Positions 25,875 through 35,819 of a stretch of DNA of 64,000 bases are shown here, piece after piece (the stretch's first letter is position 1; the number at the start of each line of letters is the position of its first letter). Both the position numbers and the translations under genes were made by a program. Under the pieces are notes generated by a model. It ran no database searches and was not told the origin of the DNA. It saw only the letters and a list, made by a program, of their open reading frames with translations. Origin of the DNA: Pedobacter miscanthi. Lineage in GTDB: Bacteria; Bacteroidota; Bacteroidia; Sphingobacteriales; Sphingobacteriaceae. Location of the stretch: NCBI RefSeq assembly GCF_003315595.1, contig NZ_QNQU01000003.1:186001-250000 (forward strand). Reading direction: 5' to 3'.

Positions 25875-26678
25875 ATGGCAGCAAAAAAACAACCAGGCTG
25901 GTTACACGTAGCGATTTCATGGGGAGCAAGTATTGTAATTATCGGAGCGTTATTTAAAATTCTACACATCGGTGGAATTGTAGGTAACTACATGATTGGG
26001 CTTGGTCTAGGAGTTGAAGCATTTTTATTCTTCTTAACCGGATTTTTCCCGCCAGAACCAGAACCTGCATGGGAAAAAGTTTATCCTGAACTAAGAACGG
26101 ATTTCAAAGGAGAGTTACCTACAGCAACTGCAAGACCTGCAGCAGTGGCACCTGCTAATACTGCGGCTTTAGACAAAATGTTATCAGATGCTAAAATCGG
26201 ACCTGAATTGATTGAAAGTTTAGGTACAGGTTTACGTACGTTTGGTGATAAAGTAGCGGCAATTTCTAATGTTGCTGATGCCTCTTCCGCAACAAATGAA
26301 TTAACGGGTAAAATTAAAACCGCTTCGGCCGGTTTTGATAATTTAAGTGCATCTTTCGAGAAAGCAACAGCTAATTTAAAGGCAATGGGCGAAAGCAATG
26401 TAGATTCGCAGGCTTACCACGATCAGGTAAACAACCTGGCTAAAAACTTATCTGCTCTAAATGCAGTATATGAATTAGAATTGCAGGATTCGAGCGCACA
26501 CCTAAAATCGATGAATAAATTCTATTCAAACTTATCGTTAACCATGCAGAACTTTAACGAATCGATGGAAGATTCGAAACAGTTTAAAGAAGAAGTGAAC
26601 AAACTGGCCAAAAACCTTTCATCACTTAATGCAATTTACGGTAATATGTTATCGGCTATGAACGGCCCACGTGTATAA
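25875..26678 (+). CDS. gldL: T9SS motor protein GldL (PorL)
   Basis: 267 residues. Two membrane helices (about 13-31 and 36-57) hold Lys28 and Glu48, the charged membrane residues that in GldL are linked to proton-driven motor function. The long cytoplasmic domain includes two copies of a helical KNLS(A/S)LNA segment (VNNLAKNLSALNAVY and VNKLAKNLSSLNAIY). GldL with GldM forms the inner-membrane motor that powers secretion and gliding. 42 nt after gldK. Confidence 0.95.
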   Translation: MAAKKQPGWLHVAISWGASIVIIGALFKILHIGGIVGNYMIGLGLGVEAFLFFLTGFFPPEPEPAWEKVYPELRTDFKGELPTATARPAAVAPANTAALDKMLSDAKIGPELIESLGTGLRTFGDKVAAISNVADASSATNELTGKIKTASAGFDNLSASFEKATANLKAMGESNVDSQAYHDQVNNLAKNLSALNAVYELELQDSSAHLKSMNKFYSNLSLTMQNFNESMEDSKQFKEEVNKLAKNLSSLNAIYGNMLSAMNGPRV

Positions 26679-26719
26679 TTTGTTTAGTTTTTAATTTTTA
26701 AAGGAAAGCTACATCAAAC

Positions 26720-28252
26720 ATGGCAGGCGGAAAAGAAACAACAAGGCAGCGGATGATCAATATCATGTATTTGGTATTGTTGGCTATGCTCGCCTTAAAC
26801 GTATCAGATACCATTTTGGATGCATTCAAAAATATCAATGATAGTTTGGATACTTCTAAAAATAATGTAAACACAAGCATTAACCAGTTATTTTCTGCAT
26901 TCGAAAATTCGAAGTTGAAAGAAGAGCCGGCGCGTGCACAGCCTATTTATGAAAAGGCAAAACAGGCAAAGGCTACAGCAGATGAATTAAATAACTATAT
27001 CGAAGGTATTAAAAAACAATTTACCCAGGCTGGTGATGGAATTGATCCTGAAACTGGTGACCTGGTAAACAGATCTAATCAGGATATTGCCCAAAATATC
27101 ATGATCAATCAAAAAGAAGCAGATAAATTAAAGGAAAAAATTAACGCAACACGCGAAAAATTGATTTCTTTATTAGATCCGGCTGATAGGGCTAACGTTT
27201 CTTTCTCGCTTGAAGCAAAAGATCCTGAAAGAAAAAGAAAAGGCAACTGGCAGGAAACTTACTTTGGTGAGGGAACCCCATTAACTGCAGCAATGACGAT
27301 TTTAACCAAACTACAAACAGATACTAAAAATGCTGAAGCAGAAGTAGTGAAAAAGTTATTCGGGAATATGGATAAAGCACAGGTTAACCTCGATCAGTTT
27401 GCAGCAGTTGCAGTTGCGCCTACTTCTTACGTCATCCAGGGGCAGCCATATACCGCTGAAGTATTTTTAACTGCAAGTGATTCGAGATCAACTCCTGATA
27501 TCACCGTTAACGGCAGTAAACTATCAGTTAAAGATGGTAAAGGAACCTATACCGGTGGTACAAGTACTGTTGGTCAGTTTACCTGGGTTGGTACTGTTCG
27601 TGTTCGTCAAACTGATGGACAGGTTAAAGAGTACAAAACCCAGCCACAAACTTATCAGGTGGCAAAACCTTCAGCATCTGTTTCTTCAACTAAGTTGAAC
27701 GTAATTTATGCAGGTATCCCAAATCCATTTACCGTATCGGCAGCAGGATTTCCGTTAGAGAGCATCCGGGCCTCAATATCGGGTGGTTCAATGTCGGGTG
27801 GTAACGGAAACTTTAATGTTAACGTACCAGGTAGTTTGGTTGGTTCAGAAGTATCAATCAACGTATCTGCAAATAATGCCGGCAAAACCGTGAGTTTAGG
27901 TTCACAAAAATTCAGGGTTAAAGGTATTCCTACACCGGTAGCAAAAGTTGGCGGCCGTGCTGGTGGTGATATCGCTTCGGTACAATTGAAAAGCGAATCA
28001 GAAATTGAAGCAGATCTGGATGATTTTCCTTTCGATGTTAAATTTAAGATTCAGCGTTATAAGTTAACCATTATCAAACCACGTTCTGATGCGGTTACCA
28101 TTCCGGGTTCCGGTGGAAGTTTTGCAGGTGCGGTAAAAGGTGCTATTAATTCGATTACACCTGGTACAAGGGTGTTTTTTGAAGATATTGTTTCTGTTGG
28201 CCCTGATGGACGTCAGAAGATTTTACCTTCATTGGCGTTTAGTGTAAAATAA
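26720..28252 (+). CDS. gldM: T9SS motor protein GldM (PorM)
   Basis: 510 residues. One N-terminal membrane helix (INIMYLVLLAMLALNVSD, about 13-31) is followed by a helical domain and several beta domains of the periplasmic shaft (TSYVIQGQPYTAEVFL, LNVIYAGIPNPFTVSAAG). It spans the periplasm and connects the GldL motor to the GldK/GldN ring. The length and the GKETTRQRMINIMYLVLLAM start are typical. Confidence 0.95.
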   Translation: MAGGKETTRQRMINIMYLVLLAMLALNVSDTILDAFKNINDSLDTSKNNVNTSINQLFSAFENSKLKEEPARAQPIYEKAKQAKATADELNNYIEGIKKQFTQAGDGIDPETGDLVNRSNQDIAQNIMINQKEADKLKEKINATREKLISLLDPADRANVSFSLEAKDPERKRKGNWQETYFGEGTPLTAAMTILTKLQTDTKNAEAEVVKKLFGNMDKAQVNLDQFAAVAVAPTSYVIQGQPYTAEVFLTASDSRSTPDITVNGSKLSVKDGKGTYTGGTSTVGQFTWVGTVRVRQTDGQVKEYKTQPQTYQVAKPSASVSSTKLNVIYAGIPNPFTVSAAGFPLESIRASISGGSMSGGNGNFNVNVPGSLVGSEVSINVSANNAGKTVSLGSQKFRVKGIPTPVAKVGGRAGGDIASVQLKSESEIEADLDDFPFDVKFKIQRYKLTIIKPRSDAVTIPGSGGSFAGAVKGAINSITPGTRVFFEDIVSVGPDGRQKILPSLAFSVK

Positions 28253-28259
28253 TAAGAAG

Positions 28260-29174
28260 ATGAAAAGGATTTTAAGTATTGCCATTTTAGTTTTGTTAAC
28301 CTCGTTTGCTTTTGCACAGAAAAAGCCGACTAAGTTAGCGCCCAAAAAAGCTGCACCTGTAGTAGCTGCACCTGCTGCAGTTGATACGGTGAAAGCACCG
28401 GTGAAAACGGCTAAAAAGAAACTGAAAGTACCGCCTAAAGATGGTTTTTATGCCCGTAAGGACATTGACAGTACTGAAATGGTGCCTTTGGCCGATGTAA
28501 GGGAAGAGGATGTTTTTTACGCAAAAAGGATTTGGAGAGAAATTGATTTACGTGATACTGTAAACTCACCTTTAAGATCGCCAAAATCAAGATTGATCGA
28601 TGTATTGATCAGTGCCATTAAAAAAGATGAGTTAACCGCTTATTCTCCTATCGATAGTGCACTAAATGAAGATGACGCTTTCTTAAATCCAATGTCTGCT
28701 GATTCTGCAAATAAAGCAGCTTCAGGAACAGCAGAGGTTTCGAACAATAAAACAGGAACTGTTACCACAGTTGTAAATGATTTTAACGCGGATTTGTTCC
28801 TGAAATTCAGGATTAAAGAAGACTGGATTTTTGATACTAAACGTTCCATTTTCGAACCACGTATTGTAGGGATTGCTCCTTTAAAATTTAACGAAGTTTC
28901 TAAACAGTGGCAACCGGTATTTTGGGTGTATTATCCCGAAGCAAGGGAGATTCTGACTAAGAAACGTTTAATCAATACCAATAATGATGCATCTTCATTG
29001 AGTTTTGATGATTTCTTTATCCGCCGCTTATTCAGCAGCTATATAGTTAAAGAATCTAATCCCGGAGATAACAAAATCAGGGACATTATTTCAGATCCTA
29101 AAGAAAGGTTATACGAATCTGAAAGGATTAAAAAATCTGTTCTCGATTATGAACAAGGTCTTTGGGAATACTAA
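28260..29174 (+). CDS. gldN: T9SS ring protein GldN (PorN)
   Basis: 304 residues: a signal peptide (ending SFAFAQ), a Pro/Ala/Lys-rich linker, and a globular domain. The domain has the family pattern of a WREIDLRDTVNSPL segment, FRIKEDWIFDTKRSIFEPRIVGIAP and DDFFIRRLFSSYIVKESN. It begins 7 nt after gldM and ends in a terminator, closing the operon. GldN binds GldK in the outer ring of the type IX secretion system. Confidence 0.95.
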   Translation: MKRILSIAILVLLTSFAFAQKKPTKLAPKKAAPVVAAPAAVDTVKAPVKTAKKKLKVPPKDGFYARKDIDSTEMVPLADVREEDVFYAKRIWREIDLRDTVNSPLRSPKSRLIDVLISAIKKDELTAYSPIDSALNEDDAFLNPMSADSANKAASGTAEVSNNKTGTVTTVVNDFNADLFLKFRIKEDWIFDTKRSIFEPRIVGIAPLKFNEVSKQWQPVFWVYYPEAREILTKKRLINTNNDASSLSFDDFFIRRLFSSYIVKESNPGDNKIRDIISDPKERLYESERIKKSVLDYEQGLWEY

Positions 29175-29181
29175 TATTATT

Positions 29182-29211
29182 AAAAGCTTCGATGTAAATC
29201 GGAGCTTTTTT
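29182..29211 (+). terminator. Terminator of gldKLMN
   Basis: AAAAGCTTCGAT pairs with ATCGGAGCTTTT (one T-G pair) around GTAA, followed by Ts. It is 7 nt after the gldN stop. Confidence 0.8.
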
Positions 29212-29579
29212 GTTTTCAATTTGTTTCTTTCTTCGTGCGATGCCGTCATTTCGAGCGTAGCCGAGAAATCTGTCTAGGGTTTGATCTCTCTAGCATATTA
29301 TCGCCCTTAAACTTCTTTTCTTAGCTATTTCTGTTGTTTTTAATTGCCTAATAGCTACTTCGTGGTCAAGATCTTTCGTGCAAGATAGAACCTGAAATAA
29401 ATTCAGGGTGACGACTGTGAGTTTAAAGTATTCGCAGGAGACTTTTAAACAAAAATTAATAATCGAACTCAGGTTACTAGGTTCTTCACTGCGTTCAGAA
29501 TGACATAATAACATCATACAAAAAGCGGTAACCCAAATCAATGGATTACCGTCTTATGATATAAAGAACTGAGTTCTAT
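29212..29579. repeat. REP-like spacer between gldN and nuclease genes
   Basis: No gene is seen. CGTCATTTCGAG lies at 29244 (as at 14108) and is followed by GCGTAGCCGAGAAATCT. Complementary-type words CAGGGTGACG (29404) and TTCAGAATGACA (29495) mark other element ends. This looks like two nested or adjacent REP-like elements between convergent genes. Confidence 0.5.
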
Positions 29580-30950
29580 TTATTGGTTATCAGTAGTTGC
29601 TTCGATTACATTCTGAATTGAAGTAGACACATTCGATAACAGATCGTATCCTGTGGCCGATTCAATTGAATTAACTGTGGTGCGGAATGTTTTCCAGTTT
29701 GTATTTAAGCCGTTTGTATTGGGCATGTTTACCGCAATTACCCTGGTAGAAGAAGTAATCCTGCTTAAATCATTATTTCCGTTTGGTAATACCACAATAA
29801 CTTTCCAGGTGTTTGATGGCACATTAACGCGGCCGTTATCGATGGTAAAGGTAGTACCTCCATTATTTCCTGTTCCGCCCGAACCATAAGAACCACAGAT
29901 GATGTAGACTTCGTTACCGGCTGTTACCAAAGAGCGCGTATAGTTTTCAAGATCGGCCCATGGTCCCTGGTTATTATTAGGTGCCTGTGGCATCATGTTG
30001 CTCATTAAAAAGGTAGAAGAGTTTGATGCCACTGAAGCCGTTCTATCAGCCGAAGGACAGTTATGGCCACGATCAAAGCCCGAACCTGAGTAACTGCTGT
30101 TCGATACCTGATACCAGCCTGCAGGTAAAGTATTATCAGCCCTGAAATCGTCCTGACGTGGTGTAGAGCCTAAGTCAGCTGATCCAACATGCCAGCTTAC
30201 CCAGTTAGGTGTAGCCCTGCTTCTGCTGTAAGAACTTGTATAATAGGTGCGCTCCATTAAGTAGTTTTCAGGGAAAGATGTACTGGCAACCGCGTTGCTT
30301 GGATTACCCAACAAAAGGTGACTGTTATCACCAGGTGTTGTTGTTGGAGGAGTAGTGCCACCACCTGTAGAAATACTGAAGTCATCGATATTGATGCGGG
30401 CAGTACCTCCGCTGATTTTACGGATCTGAAAACGTACATTTCCGGAAATTGCTGTATTAAAGGTTGCGGTTGTTAACGTAGTTGAACTACTGGTAACAGT
30501 GCTACCGCTTTGTTGCCAGCTCGAGCCACCGTTGGTAGAGTACCAAAGCTGCCAGGTACTGTTGGCATCAGTACCATATTTGGCGTGGGCAATGGTTACT
30601 ACATCCGCTCCGTTTACGTCGAAATTCATGCTCAACATACCCGTGTTTCGGATACGAACTGATTGATTACCGTTTTTTGCATCTGCAGCCAGGTTTCCGA
30701 TCAGGGCATCGTTCAGGCTCCAGCTTCCGCTGCTTAAGGTAACTGATGCTGTGGTGTAACTACCTTTGGTACCCGATTCAAACGTTTCCGGGAAACCGGC
30801 GGTTACAGACTGTGCACTTGCGGCGATTGCTTTACTGTTTAATTTTTGTTCAAACAGGTTGCTATCCGGCTGTATTTGATTGTCTTTTTTACAGGCAGCC
30901 AGGCCGAGGCATAAAACGGCCAGTAAGCTTAGTTTTTTTAATGCTTTCAT
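29580..30950 (-). CDS. DNA/RNA non-specific endonuclease lipoprotein
   Basis: 456 residues. The SPII signal ends LGLAACKK, so the protein is exported and lipidated. Residues about 50-200 form a beta-sandwich, carbohydrate-binding-like module (FPETFESGTKGSYTT ... RINIDDFSI). A Thr/Pro linker leads to the NUC1 (beta-beta-alpha metal) nuclease domain (about 212-456). The catalytic motif is Asp293-Arg294-Gly295-His296 in FDRGHNCPSADRT, with the Asn metal ligand in a later NMMPQAPNNNQGPW. It cleaves DNA and RNA without sequence preference. A NuiA-like inhibitor gene is 37 nt upstream on the same strand. No T9SS C-terminal domain is seen. Confidence 0.9.
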   Translation of the reverse strand: MKALKKLSLLAVLCLGLAACKKDNQIQPDSNLFEQKLNSKAIAASAQSVTAGFPETFESGTKGSYTTASVTLSSGSWSLNDALIGNLAADAKNGNQSVRIRNTGMLSMNFDVNGADVVTIAHAKYGTDANSTWQLWYSTNGGSSWQQSGSTVTSSSTTLTTATFNTAISGNVRFQIRKISGGTARINIDDFSISTGGGTTPPTTTPGDNSHLLLGNPSNAVASTSFPENYLMERTYYTSSYSRSRATPNWVSWHVGSADLGSTPRQDDFRADNTLPAGWYQVSNSSYSGSGFDRGHNCPSADRTASVASNSSTFLMSNMMPQAPNNNQGPWADLENYTRSLVTAGNEVYIICGSYGSGGTGNNGGTTFTIDNGRVNVPSNTWKVIVVLPNGNNDLSRITSSTRVIAVNMPNTNGLNTNWKTFRTTVNSIESATGYDLLSNVSTSIQNVIEATTDNQ

Positions 30951-30987
30951 TGTTTTGGTTTGGGATTATTTAATGGATGGGATAATT

Positions 30988-31386
30988 TTAGGTTTCGACA
31001 GCAAAAGTTTCTATCACGATACAGGTGCCATCTGGCAAATAGCCGGCAACGAGCACAGGGATCTTGCTGGAGCCTTCTACTCTTATTACCGTAATGTTGG
31101 ATAGGTTTTGCTTTAAAAAGGCATGAACAGCTGCTATTTTGCGTGCATTTTCGACCATTGGTGCATCGGAAGGATCAACTTTTGATATGAGGCGGTCGAA
31201 AAAGGCTGCCTGATCAATTTGTTTGAGGTTAGAAGGATCAGACTGATATTGGATTGCAATTTTATGCAAAAGTTCTGCAGGTGTGATTTTGCCCCAATCG
31301 GCCCCTATAAATGGGCTTTCCGATTCAGTAAAATACAATACGCCCAACAAAAGTTTGGTAATGGTGGCCAGGATGTTGTTATTCAT
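30988..31386 (-). CDS. NuiA-like nuclease inhibitor
   Basis: 132 residues, no signal peptide. The order of features matches Anabaena NuiA, the inhibitor of nuclease NucA: LLGVLYFTESESPF (SESE-PF near the N-terminus), FFDRL, VHAFLKQNLSN, and a C-terminus ending in VET, as NuiA does. I recall that in the NucA-NuiA complex an N-terminal Glu and the C-terminal Thr contact the catalytic metal site. It is cotranscribed upstream of the nuclease gene, so it likely protects the cytoplasm from pre-secretory enzyme. The identification is from recalled sequence and context. Confidence 0.72.
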   Translation of the reverse strand: MNNNILATITKLLLGVLYFTESESPFIGADWGKITPAELLHKIAIQYQSDPSNLKQIDQAAFFDRLISKVDPSDAPMVENARKIAAVHAFLKQNLSNITVIRVEGSSKIPVLVAGYLPDGTCIVIETFAVET

Positions 31387-31516
31387 GTAAATAGGGATGT
31401 TTTTACGAGTATTAACAACCCTAAAATATAGAAAAAGTATTTAAGTTATGCCAAATCAAGATTAATAAAGTGTTAACATTTTTACGTATCCGTCTGTTAT
31501 TGTTTACATATCGGAT

Positions 31517-33319
31517 TTACACTTCCTTGAAATGTGCGAGGAGGGTAACAACCTGTTTTTTGTTCAGCACCTCCGAAAGTTCTTTTTCTGTAGCTTCCTT
31601 TATTTTTTTAACGGATTTGAAGTGTGTAAGCAGCTTATCAGCTGTGGTTTTACCAATACCTTCAATCTGTTCGAGTTCGGTTTTGAGGGTACCCTGATCG
31701 CGCTTTTTACGGTGAAAGGTAATTCCAAAACGGTGGGCCTCATCACGGAGCTGCTGAATCACTTTTAAAGTTTCTGATTTTTTATCGAGGTATAGTGGAT
31801 ACGAATCGCCTGGGTAGAAAAGTTCTTCCAAACGTTTAGCAATACCGATTACGGTAACTTTATTTTCTATGCCCAATAACTTTAAACTCTTTACTGCCGA
31901 CGAAAGCTGGCCTTTACCACCATCGATAATGATTAATTGAGGCAAAGTCTGATTTTCATCCAGCATCCTTCTGTAACGGCGGAAAACTGCTTCCTCCATC
32001 GTCGCGAAATCGTTAGGTCCTTCTACTGTTTTCACATTAAAGTGGCGGTAATCTTTTTTCGAAGGTTTGGCATCTTTAAACACCACAATTGCCGAAACCG
32101 GATATTTTCCCTGAAAGTTGGAGTTATCAAAACATTCGATATGTTTCGGAAGCTGCGTTAACCGCAGATCTTTCTGCATGGTACTTAAAATCCGGTCGGT
32201 ACGTAAATCTGGATTTAACTTTTCATATTGATTGAGCTTCTCTTTTTTAAAGAACAGCACATTCTTCTGCGAGAGCTCTAAAAGTTTTTTCTTTTCGCCA
32301 AGTTTCGGAACGGTAAATTTTAAGCTTTCGTCTTCTAACGAAGGCTCAAAAGGAACAATGATTTCTTTTGAAGTACTGTTAAATTTTGTCCTGAACTCCA
32401 GCATCGCCAGGGTTAAAATCTCATCGTCGCTTTCGTCCAATTGTTTTTTAACTTCTATGGTCTGCGTTTGGATAATGGTTCCATTCATTACCTTCAGGTA
32501 ATTCACAAAAGCATAACGTTCATCAGAGGCAATGCTCACCACATCCACATTGGTAATGGCACTGTTTACCACGGTCGATTTGCTTTGGTATTTCTCTAAA
32601 ACCTGCAATCTGCGGGCATACTGATGCGCCAGTTCGAAGTTTAAATCTTCAGAGGCAGATTTAATTACGCTCTTTACATCACGGATCACATTCCCGATTT
32701 TACCGTTCAGGATTTCCTTGATTTCAGCGATGTTTTTATCGTAATCGGTTTCCGTCTGGTAGTTTTGACATGGACCCTTACAGTTTCCGATCTGGTATTC
32801 GAGGCAGACTTTAAATTTGCCTTCATCTATATTTTTCTCTGTTAGGGGCAAACTACAGGTACGTAAGGGGTAGGTTTCTTTAATCAGATCCAGAATGGTA
32901 TGCATCATGCCTATGGAGCCATAAGGCCCGAAATAGGTTGAGCCATCTTTTATTACCTTACGTGTCCAGTAAATTCGCGGAAAATTTTCATTTTTTACGA
33001 TAATCCATGGATAGGTTTTATCATCTTTTAAATTGATGTTGAATTTCGGCTGATGCTTTTTGATCAGACTGTTTTCCAGCAGCCAGGCATCAATCTCCGT
33101 ATCTACAATAGTAAAGGTAATTTTACGGATCCTGGATACTAATACCCTTGTTTTGCCATTAAACTGGTTTCTGTCGCTGTTAAAATACGAACCTACACGG
33201 TTACGCAGATCTTTTGCTTTACCAATGTACATTAGCTTTCCATCGGCATCCCAATACTGGTACACGCCGGGTTTATGTGGAATTGCGGTTAATGCTGTTT
33301 TATGGTCGAAACTGCTCAT
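31517..33319 (-). CDS. uvrC: Excinuclease ABC subunit C
   Basis: 600 residues. The GIY-YIG nuclease domain is at the N-terminus (GVYQYWDADGKLMYIGKAKDL), with the UVR motif near residue 205 and the UvrC RNase-H-like endonuclease domain (ECFDNSNFQG; IIDGGKGQLSSA). The C-terminal helix-hairpin-helix is EQIEGIGKTTADKLLTHF. It makes the dual incisions in nucleotide excision repair with UvrA and UvrB. It is upstream of the NuiA-like gene on the same strand with a 130 nt spacer. Confidence 0.97.
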   Translation of the reverse strand: MSSFDHKTALTAIPHKPGVYQYWDADGKLMYIGKAKDLRNRVGSYFNSDRNQFNGKTRVLVSRIRKITFTIVDTEIDAWLLENSLIKKHQPKFNINLKDDKTYPWIIVKNENFPRIYWTRKVIKDGSTYFGPYGSIGMMHTILDLIKETYPLRTCSLPLTEKNIDEGKFKVCLEYQIGNCKGPCQNYQTETDYDKNIAEIKEILNGKIGNVIRDVKSVIKSASEDLNFELAHQYARRLQVLEKYQSKSTVVNSAITNVDVVSIASDERYAFVNYLKVMNGTIIQTQTIEVKKQLDESDDEILTLAMLEFRTKFNSTSKEIIVPFEPSLEDESLKFTVPKLGEKKKLLELSQKNVLFFKKEKLNQYEKLNPDLRTDRILSTMQKDLRLTQLPKHIECFDNSNFQGKYPVSAIVVFKDAKPSKKDYRHFNVKTVEGPNDFATMEEAVFRRYRRMLDENQTLPQLIIIDGGKGQLSSAVKSLKLLGIENKVTVIGIAKRLEELFYPGDSYPLYLDKKSETLKVIQQLRDEAHRFGITFHRKKRDQGTLKTELEQIEGIGKTTADKLLTHFKSVKKIKEATEKELSEVLNKKQVVTLLAHFKEV

Positions 33320-33384
33320 TATTTACAAAAATAGGATTCGAGAGGGAAAATTTTGAATAATGAACCAATTTAGTGTGTTTATAA

Positions 33385-33480
33385 TTTGGGCGTGCCTGTA
33401 CAGCAGGCGGCGTTACAATCTTTCGCTGCGTTTCCGCTACGCTAAATTTTATTCCTACTGCTATCTTTCAAACAGGAGCG
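33385..33480 (+). repeat. Dispersed TTTGGGCGT element, copy 1
   Basis: TTTGGGCGTGCC at 33385 recurs as TTTGGGCGTTACC at 48757. Both are followed by about 90 nt of GC-richer sequence containing CTGCG/CGCT words and an ATCTTTC or ATCCCT tail. No ORF is present. It is in the 0.17 kb spacer between uvrC and the PBP1A gene. Confidence 0.45.
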
Positions 33481-33485
33481 GATGA

Positions 33486-35705
33486 TTAAAATCCCAGCTT
33501 CTCGTCCAGTTCAGTGGTACCTTCTTCCTGCTGCTGATACTGGTTACAATCGAAAGTGATGGAAACACCTGATTTTGGTGCTTCGAAATCGGCATGACTG
33601 ATTCTTAAAGCCGGATTGGCATACACCCTTTTTATAAAACCTGCAAAAATAGGAAGGGCCGTATTCGCACCTTCACCCTGATTGGTGCTGATAAAGTGGA
33701 AAGCCCTGTCTTCACAACCTGTCCATATACCAGTTACCAATTGGGGAGTAATGGCCATAAACCAACCATCAGAGTTATTTTGGGTGGTACCGGTTTTGGC
33801 TCCAATCGGTGCATTAACCTTATATTTATAATTCAGCCTCGATCCGGTTCCGTTGGTTACCACACCTTTTAGCATCCTGGTCATTACATAAGCCACTTCT
33901 TCGCTCATAATCGGTTTTGGTATTTCCTTTTGAGAGAATAATACCACGCCATTTTTATCTTCGATCCTTAACAGGTAAATCGGCTTCGTGTAAGTTCCTT
34001 TATTGGCAAATGCACCATAAGCACCTACCATATTAAAAACTGACGAATCGAAAGTACCTAAACAGATAGAAGGAAATGCCGGAACATTTGGGATCCCCAT
34101 TTTGGTGGCCAGGGTAGATACCGCCACAGGACCAACCTGTTTCATTAAATAAGCCGTAACAAAATTTTGCGAATAAGCCAGTGCCTTTTGCAGGGTAATA
34201 TTGCCTGGTAAAGGTTTGCCTGAGTTTCTCGGCGTCCATGGATCGCCATAACCTTCAATCGTTACCGGAACATTCGGCACGGTATAGCAGGGTGAATAAC
34301 CATTCTCAATGGCCACGGCATAGGTAAATGGTTTTGCTGTAGAACCTACCTGGCGGGTTCCCATTTTAACCTGATCATATTTAAAGTGTTCGTAATTAAT
34401 TCCGCCCACCCATGCTTTTACGTGTCCATTGGTCGGGTCCATCGTCATCATGGCATTACGTAATAACATTTTATAATAACGTACCGAATCAATGGGTTTC
34501 ATTACGGTATCGATATTACCTTTCCAGGTAAAAATGGTCATTTCAGTTTTAGTATTGAAATCGCTGGTAATTTCCTCGTCCGATTTGCCTTCGAGTTTTA
34601 ATGATTTATAACGATCGGACCTTTTAATCCCCTGTTCAATCTGTAATGTTTTATCTTTAAAAGGATTTCTACCTTTCCAGCTGGCAATAAACTGTGCCTG
34701 CAGTACTTTCATATATTCTTTTTGAGCTTCTTCAGCATATACCTGCATATCGTAGTTTAATGTGGTATAAATCTTCAAACCATCACGGTCTAAATCGTAA
34801 GGTGTTCCATCAGGTTTGGTTATAGATTGTTCCTGAAAAATAGTTTTGATATCATTCTTTAGTACCGAACGGAAATAAGGTGCAATACCATCGTTAACAG
34901 TTGCTGCATTAAAATGAAGGTTTAAAGGTTTATCCTTTTGCTCGTCAAACTCTTGCTGCGTTAATAGTTCTGATTTAACCATCAGGGCCATTACGGTATT
35001 CCTGCGGTCTCTCGAACGTTCAGGGTGGCGCGTTGGCGAATACATGGTAATCCCTTTTTGCATGCCCACTAAAGTTGCGGCCTGCGTTAAAGTCAGTTTA
35101 TCCGGAGTAGTATTGAAATAAACCCTTGCTGCCGATTTAATGCCATAAGCCTGGTTTCCAAAATCGACCGTATTTAAATACATGGTGATAATTTCTTCCT
35201 TGGTGTAGTTACGCTCCAGTTTAACCGCTACAATCCATTCTTTAAACTTGGTGAGCACCAAAGAGAAAAAGTTAAGGTTAGATTCCCTCGGGAAAAGGTT
35301 TTTTGCCAATTGCTGGGTAATGGTACTCGCACCCTGTTTTTTGCCGATTAAATTGTAACCGATAATGGAAAAAGTACGTTTAAAATCGATCCCCGAATGT
35401 TCTTTAAAACGAGTATCTTCTGTAGCGATTAATCCGTTAATTACATTTTCTGAAATATCTTTATAGGTAACGTTAGATCTGTTCTGTACAAAATAGGTAC
35501 CTAAAGGGCGACCGTCTTCGGCAATAATTTCTGAAGCCTGGTTGCTTTTCGGGTGTTCGATATCCCTGAAAGAGGGTAGGGCACCGAACAGGCCCAGGCC
35601 AATCATCGAGATAAAAATAGCGAAAAGGGCAATTCCCCCGATCAATAATTTCCAGATGAGTAAACTGTATCTTTTTGTATCCTGTGCAGAAAGGGATTTA
35701 TTCAT
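33486..35705 (-). CDS. Class A penicillin-binding protein (PBP1A-like)
   Basis: 739 residues. A membrane helix (about 18-40) anchors the protein. The glycosyltransferase domain has the motif ATEDTRFKEHSG (Glu of GT51), GASTITQQLAKNLF and KEWIVAVKLERNYTKEEI. The transpeptidase domain has the nucleophile in GSTAKPFTY (SxxK), YSQN (SxN) and KTGTTQNN (KTG). It polymerises and cross-links peptidoglycan at the periplasmic face. The length is typical. The spacer downstream contains the TTTGGGCGT element. Confidence 0.96.
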   Translation of the reverse strand: MNKSLSAQDTKRYSLLIWKLLIGGIALFAIFISMIGLGLFGALPSFRDIEHPKSNQASEIIAEDGRPLGTYFVQNRSNVTYKDISENVINGLIATEDTRFKEHSGIDFKRTFSIIGYNLIGKKQGASTITQQLAKNLFPRESNLNFFSLVLTKFKEWIVAVKLERNYTKEEIITMYLNTVDFGNQAYGIKSAARVYFNTTPDKLTLTQAATLVGMQKGITMYSPTRHPERSRDRRNTVMALMVKSELLTQQEFDEQKDKPLNLHFNAATVNDGIAPYFRSVLKNDIKTIFQEQSITKPDGTPYDLDRDGLKIYTTLNYDMQVYAEEAQKEYMKVLQAQFIASWKGRNPFKDKTLQIEQGIKRSDRYKSLKLEGKSDEEITSDFNTKTEMTIFTWKGNIDTVMKPIDSVRYYKMLLRNAMMTMDPTNGHVKAWVGGINYEHFKYDQVKMGTRQVGSTAKPFTYAVAIENGYSPCYTVPNVPVTIEGYGDPWTPRNSGKPLPGNITLQKALAYSQNFVTAYLMKQVGPVAVSTLATKMGIPNVPAFPSICLGTFDSSVFNMVGAYGAFANKGTYTKPIYLLRIEDKNGVVLFSQKEIPKPIMSEEVAYVMTRMLKGVVTNGTGSRLNYKYKVNAPIGAKTGTTQNNSDGWFMAITPQLVTGIWTGCEDRAFHFISTNQGEGANTALPIFAGFIKRVYANPALRISHADFEAPKSGVSITFDCNQYQQQEEGTTELDEKLGF

Positions 35706-35819
35706 TTTGTGTTGTTATTTTCCAAAACCACCGGGATAGGCGATTTTGGATGCAAATTTATTAATTTTTTATGGAATCAAATTTTAAGCCATAAAGCTGG
35801 ATAAAAGTCTAGCGGTTAT

